This document shows positions 8,802 to 17,198 of a stretch of DNA of 26,731 bases, one piece after another. Numbering within the stretch: position 1 is the stretch's first letter; each line of letters opens with the position of its first letter. Origin of the DNA: Stephanodiscus triporus (Eukaryota > Bacillariophyta > Thalassiosirophyceae > Thalassiosirales > Thalassiosiraceae); the NCBI GenBank assembly GCA_036939755.1, contig JALLAZ010000067.1:1-26731 (forward strand), written 5' to 3'. Below the pieces are notes generated by a model, which worked only from the letters and a program-made list of their open reading frames with translations, did not search any database and was not told the DNA's origin. The position numbers and the translations under genes were made by a program.

Positions 8802-10288
8802 CTAGAAAACTCTCTTCCTAGCTATGCGTGAGCTCCTCCTCGTCGTGACGTGACGAGCATCGTCCCACTCCCGCCCGTCCGGACCTCCCTTCCCCGACCC
8901 GCGACCTCCTCCCTCGCGACCGCCGCCGCCGTCGCCGTCGCCGCCGCCGCCCCTCGATCCTCCGGATCCCTTCCTCCTCCTCTCCGGCGTCGACGACGGG
9001 AGGTCGAGGTCGAATAGGTGATCGCGAACGCGAACGCCGGCGTCGCCCGTGATGAGTTCCCGGAAGCGATCTCCCAGGCTGAGGCGCTCCTCACGACGCC
9101 TACGGCCGCCGCCGTCGGCGCGTCGACGGATCGACGAAGGCCGCGTTCCTTCGGGGGATCCCCCGATCATCCTCCTCCTCCCGACGACTTCGGTCATCGA
9201 CGCGTCATCGTCATCGTCGTTGTGGCCGTCGTCGACCGTCCCGTCGTAACGCGATCCTCCTCCGCGACGTACGAGGGGGGGCGACTTCTCGATTCTCAAG
9301 GAACCGCCGTGTCCGTCGCCGCCCCCGACGCGATATTCGGGCGAGAATCTCTTCAGCATGGACGCCGTGGACGCAAGGCGCATCCTGGCGATGGGGGTCA
9401 GGATCGCGTCGAATCGTTCCCCGCTCGAAAAAATGTCCGCCGGAGACGACGACGACGACAACGAACGATCTCCATCGGGGTCGTCGTCGTCGTCGCCGGT
9501 GGGTCCTCGTCGAGGGGGGTTGTTCCCGTCCACGGCGTAGGCGTGGCTGTCGTCGTTGTCGTCGTCGGAGGCATCGGATCGTCGTTGTCGTCCGGCGATT
9601 GCCCCCCCTGACGGGGGAGGGGTTTGTTGGGGGGGAACGCGATCGGGGGCGGCGCCCGCCCCGCCGTCGCCGCATCTCCCGCGCGGTCGTCATCCCCCCG
9701 CCGCATACGCCCCCCTCCCCCCGGCTGCGGCTGCGGCGGCGGGAGGTGCGGGAGCGGCAGCAGCCTCTCCCTCGCGCGCGTCTTCCCCCCCTCCGATGTC
9801 AGCAGGCCGGGGAATACGAACCAATCGACGAAGACGAACGGCAGCGCGGCCAACGTCGACCTCGCCCATCCCCTCGGATCGTTCCCGACGAGGCCGTGCG
9901 CCCTCTGCACGCCCGGCACGACGAGGCAATCGAACCAGCACGCGACGATCGGGCTCATCGTCCCGCCGCCGAATTCGTCTCCTCGGCCGTTGCCGGGCAC
10001 GACGAAGGTCGCGACGAGCGCCAACAATTTCAGGTGGTAGTAGAACGGCACGAAGCACGCGACGACGCACTCGATCCCGCAAGAGGCGTACATATGATGG
10101 AAGGCGAGCACCGTCCATCCCTTCAGGATCTCGTACTCCCCGGGGGAGACGTCGTTGTTGTCGTCGTCATTGGTTCGGGCCGACGACGACGACTGCGACC
10201 GCGGTCGTCGGAGCAGCGATTTGATCGTCTTCCACGGCAGACGAGCGACGGAGTAGTGCAGGACGAGGCGGCAGAATGCTCGAGTCAT
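8802..10288 (-). CDS. TB2/DP1/HVA22 (REEP-like) ER membrane-shaping protein with long disordered tail
   Basis: Exons 10288-9709 and 9607-8802, joined by a 101-nt intron (gtatgcgg ... cccgtcag), give 461 aa. The splice is phase-matched: one base of the Arg codon precedes it and two follow. Residues about 50-165 carry the TB2/DP1/HVA22 hydrophobic hairpins, including IECVVACFVPFYYHLKLLAL and the following FVVPG; this family bends ER tubules and shapes cortical ER. The exon-2 part is low complexity, rich in Asp, Gly, Ser and Arg, with a short possibly helical block (IARMRLASTASMLKRF) and a basic end SSRIARKRVF. Without the intron the first frame continues into Thr/Pro/Arg-rich sequence to 9398, which looks unlike coding. 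The domain call is solid; the splice and tail are prediction. The ATG at 10286-10288 is the first in frame. Confidence 0.68.
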
Positions 10289-10797
10289 GTCATATCGCGT
10301 TTTTTCATGCGTGGATGGGATGCTGGGACCGCCCCTTTCTTCTGTGTCGGTCCATCGTTTCCACTTCCGTCGTCGTTGCGTCTGTCTCGGATGTGTTGTT
10401 GTGTGTTCATTCGGGCGACCTTTGCCAGGTAATCACGGAACTCATTCAGTCTGTTTTCGGAAATTAGCAATTATTTAGTTTCAAGAAGAGTTCTCTCTAG
10501 AGAGCTCACAAAAAGCGACAACAACAAACTAAAAAGGTGTTAGGAAGTGAAGTTCATTGTTCATTCATCATTCAGCACCACTCCACGCGCCACGACGACG
10601 CTGTCCGCGCTCTGCTTCCCGCACACCCCATCGCACAACATCGGCACCGTCCCCTCCTCTGCCCCACAACCGTCGTCTCGCCCGTCCGTCCCCTATAACA
10701 ACCCTCCGGCTCCGGCCCCCCTCCCTCGAAGTCGGAAATACAATATATTATATTTATAATACTTGGGTAATAATACTAATATAACGATATACATACA
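10289..10797. promoter_or_regulatory. Shared upstream region of the REEP-like and TatB-like genes
   Basis: 509 nt between divergent start codons. It contains a perfect 12-bp palindrome CTCTCTAGAGAG at 10493-10504 and an AT-rich block at about 10738-10797 directly before the TatB-like ATG, which may hold a TATA-like element or simply the 5' leader. The C-rich stretch 10590-10735 has open frames but only low-complexity Pro/Ser/Arg products, so I call no gene. Confidence 0.4.
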
Positions 10798-11682
10798 ATG
10801 TTCGACGTGTCGTGGGGGGAGATCGCGGTCCTTGCCGGGGTCGGCCTAACCCTCCTCGGGAGGAAGGACTTGCCCCCAGCATCCCGCGCCCTCGGCGGAC
10901 AGGTCGGGCGTGTCGTCGGCATGCTCCGCGGCGCGCGCATCCGAGCCGATCGATACGCGACGGACCACCGGTTGAAGAAATTGCGCGACGAGTTCAAGAG
11001 CGGACTCAGGGAGCTCGACGCGGTGAAGGCCGAGCTCGCCGGGAGCATGACGATCAACGGAGGGTACGGCTACGGCGATCATCGTCTCGGATCGGGGGTT
11101 GGGGGGGTCGATCGTCGGAGGATGGGGGGGATGGGGATGATGACGATGATGGGGGCGACGGCGGGGCGGCGGGGCGAGGAGGAGGCTGACGGGAGGACGG
11201 TCTTTGGCGCGGGATATCGTCCGCCGTCGTCGCCGGCGTGGGAGTCCGGCGCGTCGACGAGCGGGGGCGGCGGCGGCGGCATTCCGATTCACTCGTTCGT
11301 TCCTCCCTCGCTTGCGCCGCGATCGAGGACGGTGGCCGCGGTCGCCGAGGAGGAGTGGGAGAGGCGGGGCATCGGATTCCGTTCCATCGCCGAGGGAGGA
11401 GGCACGGGAGGAGGAGGAGGGAGCGGCATCATCACGACGATTACATCGGAAGGCGGCGCGGTCGCCGTCGGTGGGGGGGCGCATACTTACGGCGGGATGG
11501 GGGGATGGGGAGGAGGAGGGGCCGTGATACTTTCCAACCACCTGCGTCAATCGTTGATATACGATCAATACGAACGTACGGTCCGGGAGCAGGATGAGGC
11601 GCTGAGATCGAGGGTCGAGGAGGTTAGGAACGAGCGCATCGCGGATGGCAGGGTGCGAGGGGGCAGCAAGACGGTAGAGTGA
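10798..11682 (+). CDS. TATB: TatB/TatA-family protein, plant-mitochondrial TATB type
   Basis: 294 aa, single exon. Residues 1-26 (MFDVSWGEIAVLAGVGLTLL then GRKDLP) have the TatA/TatB pattern: a short N-terminal membrane helix, a G-x-x-x-LP hinge, then an amphipathic helix (about 27-48) and a charged helix (about 55-82). The start MF(D/G)-S-GE and the following ALGGQVGRVVG resemble the nuclear-encoded TATB of plant mitochondria (Arabidopsis At5g43680, from memory) more than chloroplast Hcf106. TATB works with TatC to export folded proteins such as the Rieske Fe-S protein. The middle (about 85-240) is Gly/Ser low complexity; a charged helix follows (about 242-290). The membrane helix begins at Met1, so no cleavable transit peptide is visible. 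Single-pass topology and partner TatC are inferred. Confidence 0.72.
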   Translation: MFDVSWGEIAVLAGVGLTLLGRKDLPPASRALGGQVGRVVGMLRGARIRADRYATDHRLKKLRDEFKSGLRELDAVKAELAGSMTINGGYGYGDHRLGSGVGGVDRRRMGGMGMMTMMGATAGRRGEEEADGRTVFGAGYRPPSSPAWESGASTSGGGGGGIPIHSFVPPSLAPRSRTVAAVAEEEWERRGIGFRSIAEGGGTGGGGGSGIITTITSEGGAVAVGGGAHTYGGMGGWGGGGAVILSNHLRQSLIYDQYERTVREQDEALRSRVEEVRNERIADGRVRGGSKTVE

Positions 11683-12158
11683 AGGATTATATCGGCGAAC
11701 TTCGGGTCGGTCGGTCGGCCCCCTCGCGATCGAACGATTCGCACCACTGGGCGGCGATGCACACATTCCCCGACCCGTTTTACGATCGGTTTCGGATTCT
11801 TGTGGGGGTACCATACCCAAATCCCTCCCCTCGCGCTACTTACACAGAATGAGAGATCAACGCGGCGCATCCTTCCTCGTGTCCGATGGCATGGCTGCAA
11901 GGGGAAATTGTGGAAGGATCAGATTTATCGAAGTACTTTCGTTGACGTGGTCGTGATGGGCGACGACCGACGACAACGAGGACCTCGAAGGAGGAGAAGA
12001 TTCCCACGTGAAAACGATCAAGATTTTGTGTTCGACGGTAGAGTCGCAAAGCGCGAAATGTTTGCAGACGGACCTCTACAATGATGAATAACGCAGTCAA
12101 ACCGAGGCATTTGTAAGGGAAGTAGAAGTGTGAAGTATTTGCTACACAGAAAGTGTAG
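11683..12158. other. Intergenic region, no supported gene
   Basis: This is the 3' flank of the TatB-like gene. Open frames of up to about 120 codons on the minus strand and 95 on the plus strand give products without recognisable features. The right end borders a duplicated gene tail that begins at 12159. Confidence 0.45.
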
Positions 12159-12302
12159 TTACATTCCTTGAATAAAGAGCATCTTTGCATCTTTCCTCGC
12201 TTTCGCATCTTCCCTCGCTTTGCTCCTCATCTCTTCGCGGGAGTAGTTGTAGGCGTTCAACGCGATTCGATCTTCCTCCATCACCTCTCGTGCGCGGACG
12301 GC
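12159..12302 (-). pseudogene. Decayed duplicate of the RING/MYND/Sel1 gene's C-terminal tail
   Basis: Read on the minus strand, 12302-12159 encodes VMEEDRIALNAYNYSREEM, then RSKAREDAKARKDAK and a stop. This parallels the intact gene's AYSDSCAEMRSEAREDVKAWED about 346 nt away. At DNA level 12206-12242 matches 12552-12588 at 33 of 37 positions. Within the copy an 18-nt unit (one copy at 12187-12203, the next at 12205-12221) repeats the ARED-AK hexapeptide. A TAG at 12303-12305 closes the frame upstream. It could also be an alternative terminal exon, but I see no convincing acceptor. Confidence 0.55.
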
Positions 12303-12372
12303 CTAGTCCGCCTCCTCCCGTTCCCTCCTCTCCGGCTCCGTTGCCGCGCGTCTCTCGCCCTCCCTCGCCCGG

Positions 12373-13413
12373 TCAGCCCCAAGGGCCTCGCGGTACTCCG
12401 GCGCTTTTCGCCTCGATCAGACGTCGTCTATTTGCGTCCTGCTCGGCCCTGAGCCTTTGTGCCTTCTTGCGCAGCATCCGTCTCGTCTTCTCGCGGTCTC
12501 GAACGAACACCCCATTTTCGTCCATGTAAGCACCATCTTCCCACGCTTTAACATCTTCCCTCGCTTCGCTCCTCATCTCGGCGCAGGAATCGCTGTACGC
12601 TTTCGATGTTACCTCATACGAATCACTTCGCACGTGCCCCCATTTGAATAAATTTTCGATCGCCATCATTGACGCACTCTGATCAGCCGAAGCCGAGAGA
12701 CCATCCAATGTTTTATGACTCGGTCCATATTGCCAGAATTGAACTCCATTTCCCCGAGGTTGTACCTTGCCGTTTCATGCCCCGCCATGGCTGCAAGTTC
12801 AAGGTGATGAATGGCTTTTTTTCACATCCTTCTCTCCGCCCAGTCCTCTCAAGTACGCATCGCCGATCGTAGCATGAGCGTCGCTCGAGCCGAGCTCCGC
12901 CGCCCGAGACCAGTGTTCGAACGCCACATTCCAATCCCGTCGCAAACCAAAGTCTCCGTTGGCATAATGGCAACCCAGATTATTCAGCGCATTCGTATCG
13001 TTTGACTCCCCTCGCTTCTTCAGTCGCTCGAATATGATTTCAGTGTCAGACTCCACGCTTGCGTTGCAAAACGCGCACTTGTCGTTGCCGGATGCAAAGC
13101 AGGAATAATGACACCCGTCGCACGCAATTTTCCCACAGCAGGGAGCGCAGGCCGCGATTTCTCGATACGCGAACGGCATCGGCAGCAGGCAGATCGGACA
13201 ATCGTCCTTGGGCGGGGGCTGCTTGAACAGGGACTCGTCGTGAAGCCTCGCGGCGCGTTGCTTGCATTCTCTTTTGTGGCTCGGCCAATGACGCCTCTGA
13301 CACGTCACGCTGCAATAGTTGATGTGCTTGCACGCATTGCACATCTTGAGCTTGAGGCCGGCGCCGCCCTCGCCACACTCGGCACAAAGTGCAACCATAT
13401 ATTGGTCTCCCAT
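12373..13413 (-). CDS. RING-like / MYND zinc finger / Sel1-repeat protein with two compensating frameshifts
   Basis: The start codon at 13411-13413 (MGDQYMVALC) is followed by a MYND finger (Cys10 to Cys50, including NYCSVTCQRRHW), a linker ending FKQPPP, a RING-like Cys cluster (about 72-117, CPICLLP ... CAFC), and Sel1 helical repeats from about 140 (NNLGCHYANGDFGLRRDW). In frame the reading stops after GGEKDVKK. Dropping one A from the run of seven (12816-12822 on plus) restores a perfect Sel1 continuation (AIHHLELAAMAGHETARYNL). Near 12697 one base is missing, after which the original frame resumes (SASADQSASMMAIENLF) and runs through a Lys/Glu-rich coiled tail to 12373. The family is typical of diatoms; MYND and Sel1 mediate protein contacts. 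The two lesions mean either a young pseudogene or homopolymer sequencing error. It is head to head with APC2. Confidence 0.7.
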
Positions 13414-13722
13414 GGTATTATTTATGTATTCGATACGTTCAGAGGAGTGAAATATATGATGAAGGAGGAAGGAGGAGGCCGAGAGTTGCGGACGAGATGT
13501 CAAAAAAATGTGTTCGCGTCGAATTTTGCAAGAAATGAGCGTCCCTCCAATTTTGAAAGAAATTGGTCGTCGCCCAATTTGGCGGGGGGGGTCTCCATAC
13601 GAATACTATCTACCCGTGTACATCGATACGTACGATACCCTCGTGTTAACTATCCAAAGTCTTGAGTGGGTTCTAAACTACTGTTCTAAAGTATTCCGAA
13701 GCACAGGAGAGGTTTGACTCCC
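13414..13722. promoter_or_regulatory. Shared upstream region of the Sel1 gene and APC2
   Basis: 309 nt between divergent start codons. AT-rich and GC-rich patches alternate; there is an A-run near 13501 and an 8-G run near 13584. Short open frames here have no coding character. No specific motif is recognised. Confidence 0.4.
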
Positions 13723-16050
13723 ATGGCCGCACCGCCGCACCAGTCGTCGTCGTCGTCGTCGACGACGACGACGATGGCGTTCCCCCCCTTCGAAGTGCTG
13801 TACGAGCGGCGGCTCGCCCGCGCCCTCGAACGGGCGAGGTCGATGCGCGATCGACCAACGAGCGCCATGGCGCGCGATTTCTTCGACGGTTACGTCGGCG
13901 GCGGCGGCATCGCCGCGTCGTCGTCGTCGTCGTCGTCCTCGTGGAGGACGCTGCCCCGTCGACTGTCGATCCTTGCCGATCGCCTCCTCCTCCTACGAGG
14001 GGGGGGAGGAGGGGATCGTCCGTCGTCCGATCCGGCGGGGGTCGAAGTCGTCGTCGACGGCGACGACGACGCGCGACGGCGACTAGCGGCGGCCGTGTTC
14101 GCCCGCGCGCCGGCGTCGTTCCTCGACGACTTCGCGCGACTCTTCGGGGCGATGCTCGACGCGCGACAGAGGAGGTGGAGTGCGACCAACGACGATTCGA
14201 TGGAGGAGGAGGACGAGGACGACGACGACGGCGGCGCATCGATCGTCGAGGAGGAGGACGGGCTGACCTGCCGATCCCTCGCGTCGCTCGGGTGGGTCGA
14301 CGTACACCTCCGTCGGCCGCTTCGCGAGGCCCTGAATTCCGCGATGATGTCCGCGATAGGCGCGCTAGTCGCGGGTAAGTACGACGAGGGGGGGGTGCTC
14401 GAACGCGTCATGCAGTGGAAGGACGACGTCCTCGTGCCGTGGACGTGCGGGATCGTCGGGCACGACGCGTACGGGCGCGAGGGCTGGTCGAGACGTCTCG
14501 AGCATACGGCGACGGAGTGCGTCGTTCGCGTGCGCATGGGGGAACTGTTCGACCTAGTCGCGGAGTATCCGGATTCGATCCCCGCCGTCGTGGAGCTTGG
14601 GGTCGCCCTCGAACGGACCGGGCGGCTTTGGTATTGCGAGCTGGCGAGCGAATTCCGCAACGCGCTCGTGTCGAGGCTGTTGCATCCGGGGGCGGAGACG
14701 GCGCAGATCATCGAGGTTTACATCAACACGATCAAGGTATTGAGGGAGATGGATCCGAGTGGGGAGCTCCTTGAGGTCGTGACCAGGCCGGTGCGGGATT
14801 ACCTCAGGGGACGATCGGACACGATACGGTGCATCGTCACCAGCCTGACGGACGAGGAGAACGGCGGCGAGCTATACGAGGAGCTCAGGAGGGCCGACGC
14901 CAGGCCGCTGGAGGAGGCCGAGCTCGACGAGGAGGACGACGAGGAGCCGCCTACGTTCGACTGGGAGCCGCCGCCGTCGATACTGAAGCGACGGGGCGTC
15001 ATAACGGGACAGGTCGGGAGGGTGACGTCGAGCTCCCGCAGGTCGGGGGACATACTGGCCATGCTCGTGGGGATATACGGCAGCAAGGATTTATTCGTTA
15101 ACGAGTATCGTATCATGCTGGCCGACAAGCTCCTTTGTAACTTGGAATACGACACCGACAAGGAGGTGCACAATCTGGAGCTGCTGAAACTCCGATTCGG
15201 GGAATCGACCCTTCGTCAGTGCGAAGTCATGGTCAAGGATATCGACGATTCCAAACGCATCCAAGCGAACATTCACTCCACGCTGGAGATGACGGCCGGA
15301 GATAATGGCGCACCCGTCGTCGATGCCGCGATCGTTTCCCACATCTTTTGGCCGGCACTTCAACGTGAAGAGATGAAGTACCACCCCCTCATCAGATCGA
15401 AGCTTGACGAATTCAGCATCGAGTATGCCAAGCTCAAGAATCCTCGCCGGCTGGTTTGGATGAAGCAATTGGGCTCGGTGGAATTGGAAGTCGAGGTATA
15501 CGAGGAGGACGAGGAGGGAAACGTCAAATCCCGCGTGAAGGAGGTGTGGTGCACTCCTGCCCACGCGACCCTCCTCGCTCACTTTGAGGACAGGAGCGCT
15601 TGGACTTCCAGTGCATTATCGGTCGAGACCGAAATGCCCGAGGAGGCTGTTCGCAAGCGGATGGGATTCTGGGCGAACCAACGAGTGGTCCGATGCGGCC
15701 ATCAGCGCGACGGCGACGTGATTTACACTCTGATGTCCGTCGGAGACGCGGATGCGAGCGACCTAAGTTTCCACGACGACGAGGATCAGGAACGGGCGGT
15801 ATCGATCGGCGCGCACGAAGAGGAGGAAATGAAAGTTTACGAGTCATACATCTTTGGCATGCTGACCAATCTCGGACAACTCCCCTTAGATCGAATACAT
15901 TCGATGCTGAAGACGTTCGTCGCTGGATCGGATCACAAGTATGACAAGACCCCACAACAGCTGGCAGTGTTTTTGCAGCAACTGTGCAGAGAAGAAAAGT
16001 TAGAATGCAGCCCAGATGGTTTATACTCCCGGCTGGTTGCATCAAGATAA
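13723..16050 (+). CDS. APC2: Anaphase-promoting complex subunit 2 (cullin-like APC2)
   Basis: 775 aa in one exon from the ATG at 13723; an internal ATG at 13774 is the other plausible start. The N-terminal two thirds is a helical cullin-repeat region with acidic low-complexity inserts (EEEDEDDDD at about 160). The cullin-homology region is diagnostic: IYGSKDLFVNEYRIMLADKL (about 450), then KEVHNLELLKLRFGESTL. The C-terminal winged-helix (APC2/WHB) domain reads FGMLTNLGQLPLDRIHSMLK (about 710) and ends with QLAVFLQQLCREEKLE. APC2 pairs with the RING subunit APC11 to form the catalytic core of the APC/C ubiquitin ligase that drives anaphase and mitotic exit. Length is near the family norm. GC content falls along the gene: the first 1.3 kb is extremely GC-rich with (TCG)n and (GAC)n runs, while the last 300 nt are near-balanced. 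Confidence 0.93.
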   Translation: MAAPPHQSSSSSSTTTTMAFPPFEVLYERRLARALERARSMRDRPTSAMARDFFDGYVGGGGIAASSSSSSSSWRTLPRRLSILADRLLLLRGGGGGDRPSSDPAGVEVVVDGDDDARRRLAAAVFARAPASFLDDFARLFGAMLDARQRRWSATNDDSMEEEDEDDDDGGASIVEEEDGLTCRSLASLGWVDVHLRRPLREALNSAMMSAIGALVAGKYDEGGVLERVMQWKDDVLVPWTCGIVGHDAYGREGWSRRLEHTATECVVRVRMGELFDLVAEYPDSIPAVVELGVALERTGRLWYCELASEFRNALVSRLLHPGAETAQIIEVYINTIKVLREMDPSGELLEVVTRPVRDYLRGRSDTIRCIVTSLTDEENGGELYEELRRADARPLEEAELDEEDDEEPPTFDWEPPPSILKRRGVITGQVGRVTSSSRRSGDILAMLVGIYGSKDLFVNEYRIMLADKLLCNLEYDTDKEVHNLELLKLRFGESTLRQCEVMVKDIDDSKRIQANIHSTLEMTAGDNGAPVVDAAIVSHIFWPALQREEMKYHPLIRSKLDEFSIEYAKLKNPRRLVWMKQLGSVELEVEVYEEDEEGNVKSRVKEVWCTPAHATLLAHFEDRSAWTSSALSVETEMPEEAVRKRMGFWANQRVVRCGHQRDGDVIYTLMSVGDADASDLSFHDDEDQERAVSIGAHEEEEMKVYESYIFGMLTNLGQLPLDRIHSMLKTFVAGSDHKYDKTPQQLAVFLQQLCREEKLECSPDGLYSRLVASR

Positions 16051-17198
16051 TGAGTAAGTTATTTCTCGAGAATAAGGAGACAAATGTCCCCAAATTTGCG
16101 ATGGAATTCTCATCTTGTCCGTGATGATCAGCACCTTGGACACGCGTTTGAGATGATTAGCGCCTTGGACATCAGGTGTATTGCGGTGATGGCCAACTCT
16201 AGCTAGCAGATTTGCATAAGAACTCATGTAAATCATAAATCCTCGTTAATTTGATTCGCATAATTCTCTCAACACAATGCCTCTATCTCAGCAACAAGTG
16301 GCCGGTCACCTCGGAGTTTCTCACAATCCAAAGGCTTCGGCTCCTGCCAAACTTTGCGTCACACCAAGCCATCCTAAAGTCGGCAAGCAGCATTGCCCGC
16401 CCTCATGTAGCAGGCAAGATTGGCGTCGCTTCAAATCCAAACGCATCAAAATCAACCCAGCATCGGGCTTGTGTCTCAGTTATGAAGACTGCTGGAGATG
16501 GCGGAAAGAAGAAGTAGCAGAAGAAGAGAGTTAGGTTACGTCAGATAGAGTAGAACTCCAGTTGATCTTTGCTGAAAAGTAGTCATTATCTTGCTAAACC
16601 AGTTTCGGCGTATGTTCTTAACACACGGGATCGCTTAATCCCAACGTAATGGCATCACTGCTTGGTAGATCCGATGCAACGTCGTCTGCAATTGCTGTGT
16701 CATAAACACCACCAGCTTCTTAATCATAGTGAGTGTAACTGCACCACCACCTGCATTAGTACAGCCCCTTCCTTCCTGGCTTGATAATCGTGGCTTTCCA
16801 ACGACTGCACCCCCTCCCAACTCCAAGTCGAGAAAGCAAAACATTGAACAAGCGAATCCATCGATGATTAGGCTTACATTTCTATGAAACGGAGGGGGGC
16901 GAGAAGAAGTATATTGTAGATGTTATTCTTCACAAGCCATGCCGTGTCGAAATTTTAAAGGTTATTCTTTAATTGAGAGGGGGAACACAATTTCAGAGGG
17001 GGGGAAACGCGCAGGGAGCCAAAATTTGTCTATTTCTTCGAGGCATTCGTCTTGTGTTCAATAACATCTGGAGCCGATCATAGTCTTTTTTATACATCTT
17101 TGCATAATGTCGACTCATAATATGTTGACGTTAGCATTTAGGTTTCTCCGCCTGGCATGACTTTCATGTAGAGTACAGAATAGCCCATCTCTTTGCTG
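16051..17198. other. Intergenic region with weak small ORFs and a short tandem repeat
   Basis: Convergent 3' flank of APC2 and the O-acetyltransferase gene. Two small ORFs could be real but I cannot support them: 16277-16534 (+, 85 aa, Lys/Pro/Cys-containing, with an overlapping open frame from 16251) and 16635-16844 (-, 69 aa, Gly-rich then hydrophobic). An imperfect 29-nt tandem repeat sits at 16123-16180. G-rich patches occur at about 16890-17010. No tRNA-like cloverleaf was found by eye. Confidence 0.4.
16123..16180 (+). repeat. Imperfect 29-nt tandem repeat, two copies
   Basis: The core gatgatcagcaccttggaca at 16123 recurs as gatgattagcgccttggaca at 16152, exactly 29 nt later, with two differences in 20 bases. 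The remainder of the unit has diverged. Only two copies are present; function unknown. Confidence 0.6.

Noticed and set aside
8802..9533. Separate 243-aa gene starting at 9533
   Set aside because: The first codon is GTG and the frame stays open upstream; a phase-matched intron at 9608-9708 joins it to the REEP-like gene instead.
9599..10432. 277- and 222-codon plus-strand frames opposite the REEP-like gene
   Set aside because: Arg/Pro-rich low-complexity products; the opposite strand has a recognisable membrane domain.
10774..10780. TACTAAT branch-point-like sequence before the TatB-like ATG
   Set aside because: No matching 3' splice site between it and the family-conserved start MFDVSWGE; likely chance in AT-rich DNA.
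10846..11820. 324-codon minus-strand frame opposite the TatB-like gene
   Set aside because: Pro/Arg/His-rich antisense shadow with no domain, running beyond the real gene without a sensible start.
11840..12208. 122-codon minus-strand ORF left of the Sel1 gene
   Set aside because: It overlaps the duplicated tail in a different frame and has no domain; likely spurious.
13890..14711. 273-codon minus-strand frame opposite APC2
   Set aside because: Ser/Arg-rich antisense of GC-rich coding DNA; APC2 on the plus strand is unmistakable.
16430..16450. tRNA T-arm-like string cttcaaatcc
   Set aside because: No acceptor or anticodon stems fit around it.
16277..16534. 85-aa small protein downstream of APC2
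   Set aside because: No recognisable domain, two overlapping frames equally open, and no splice model that improves it; kept only as a note.
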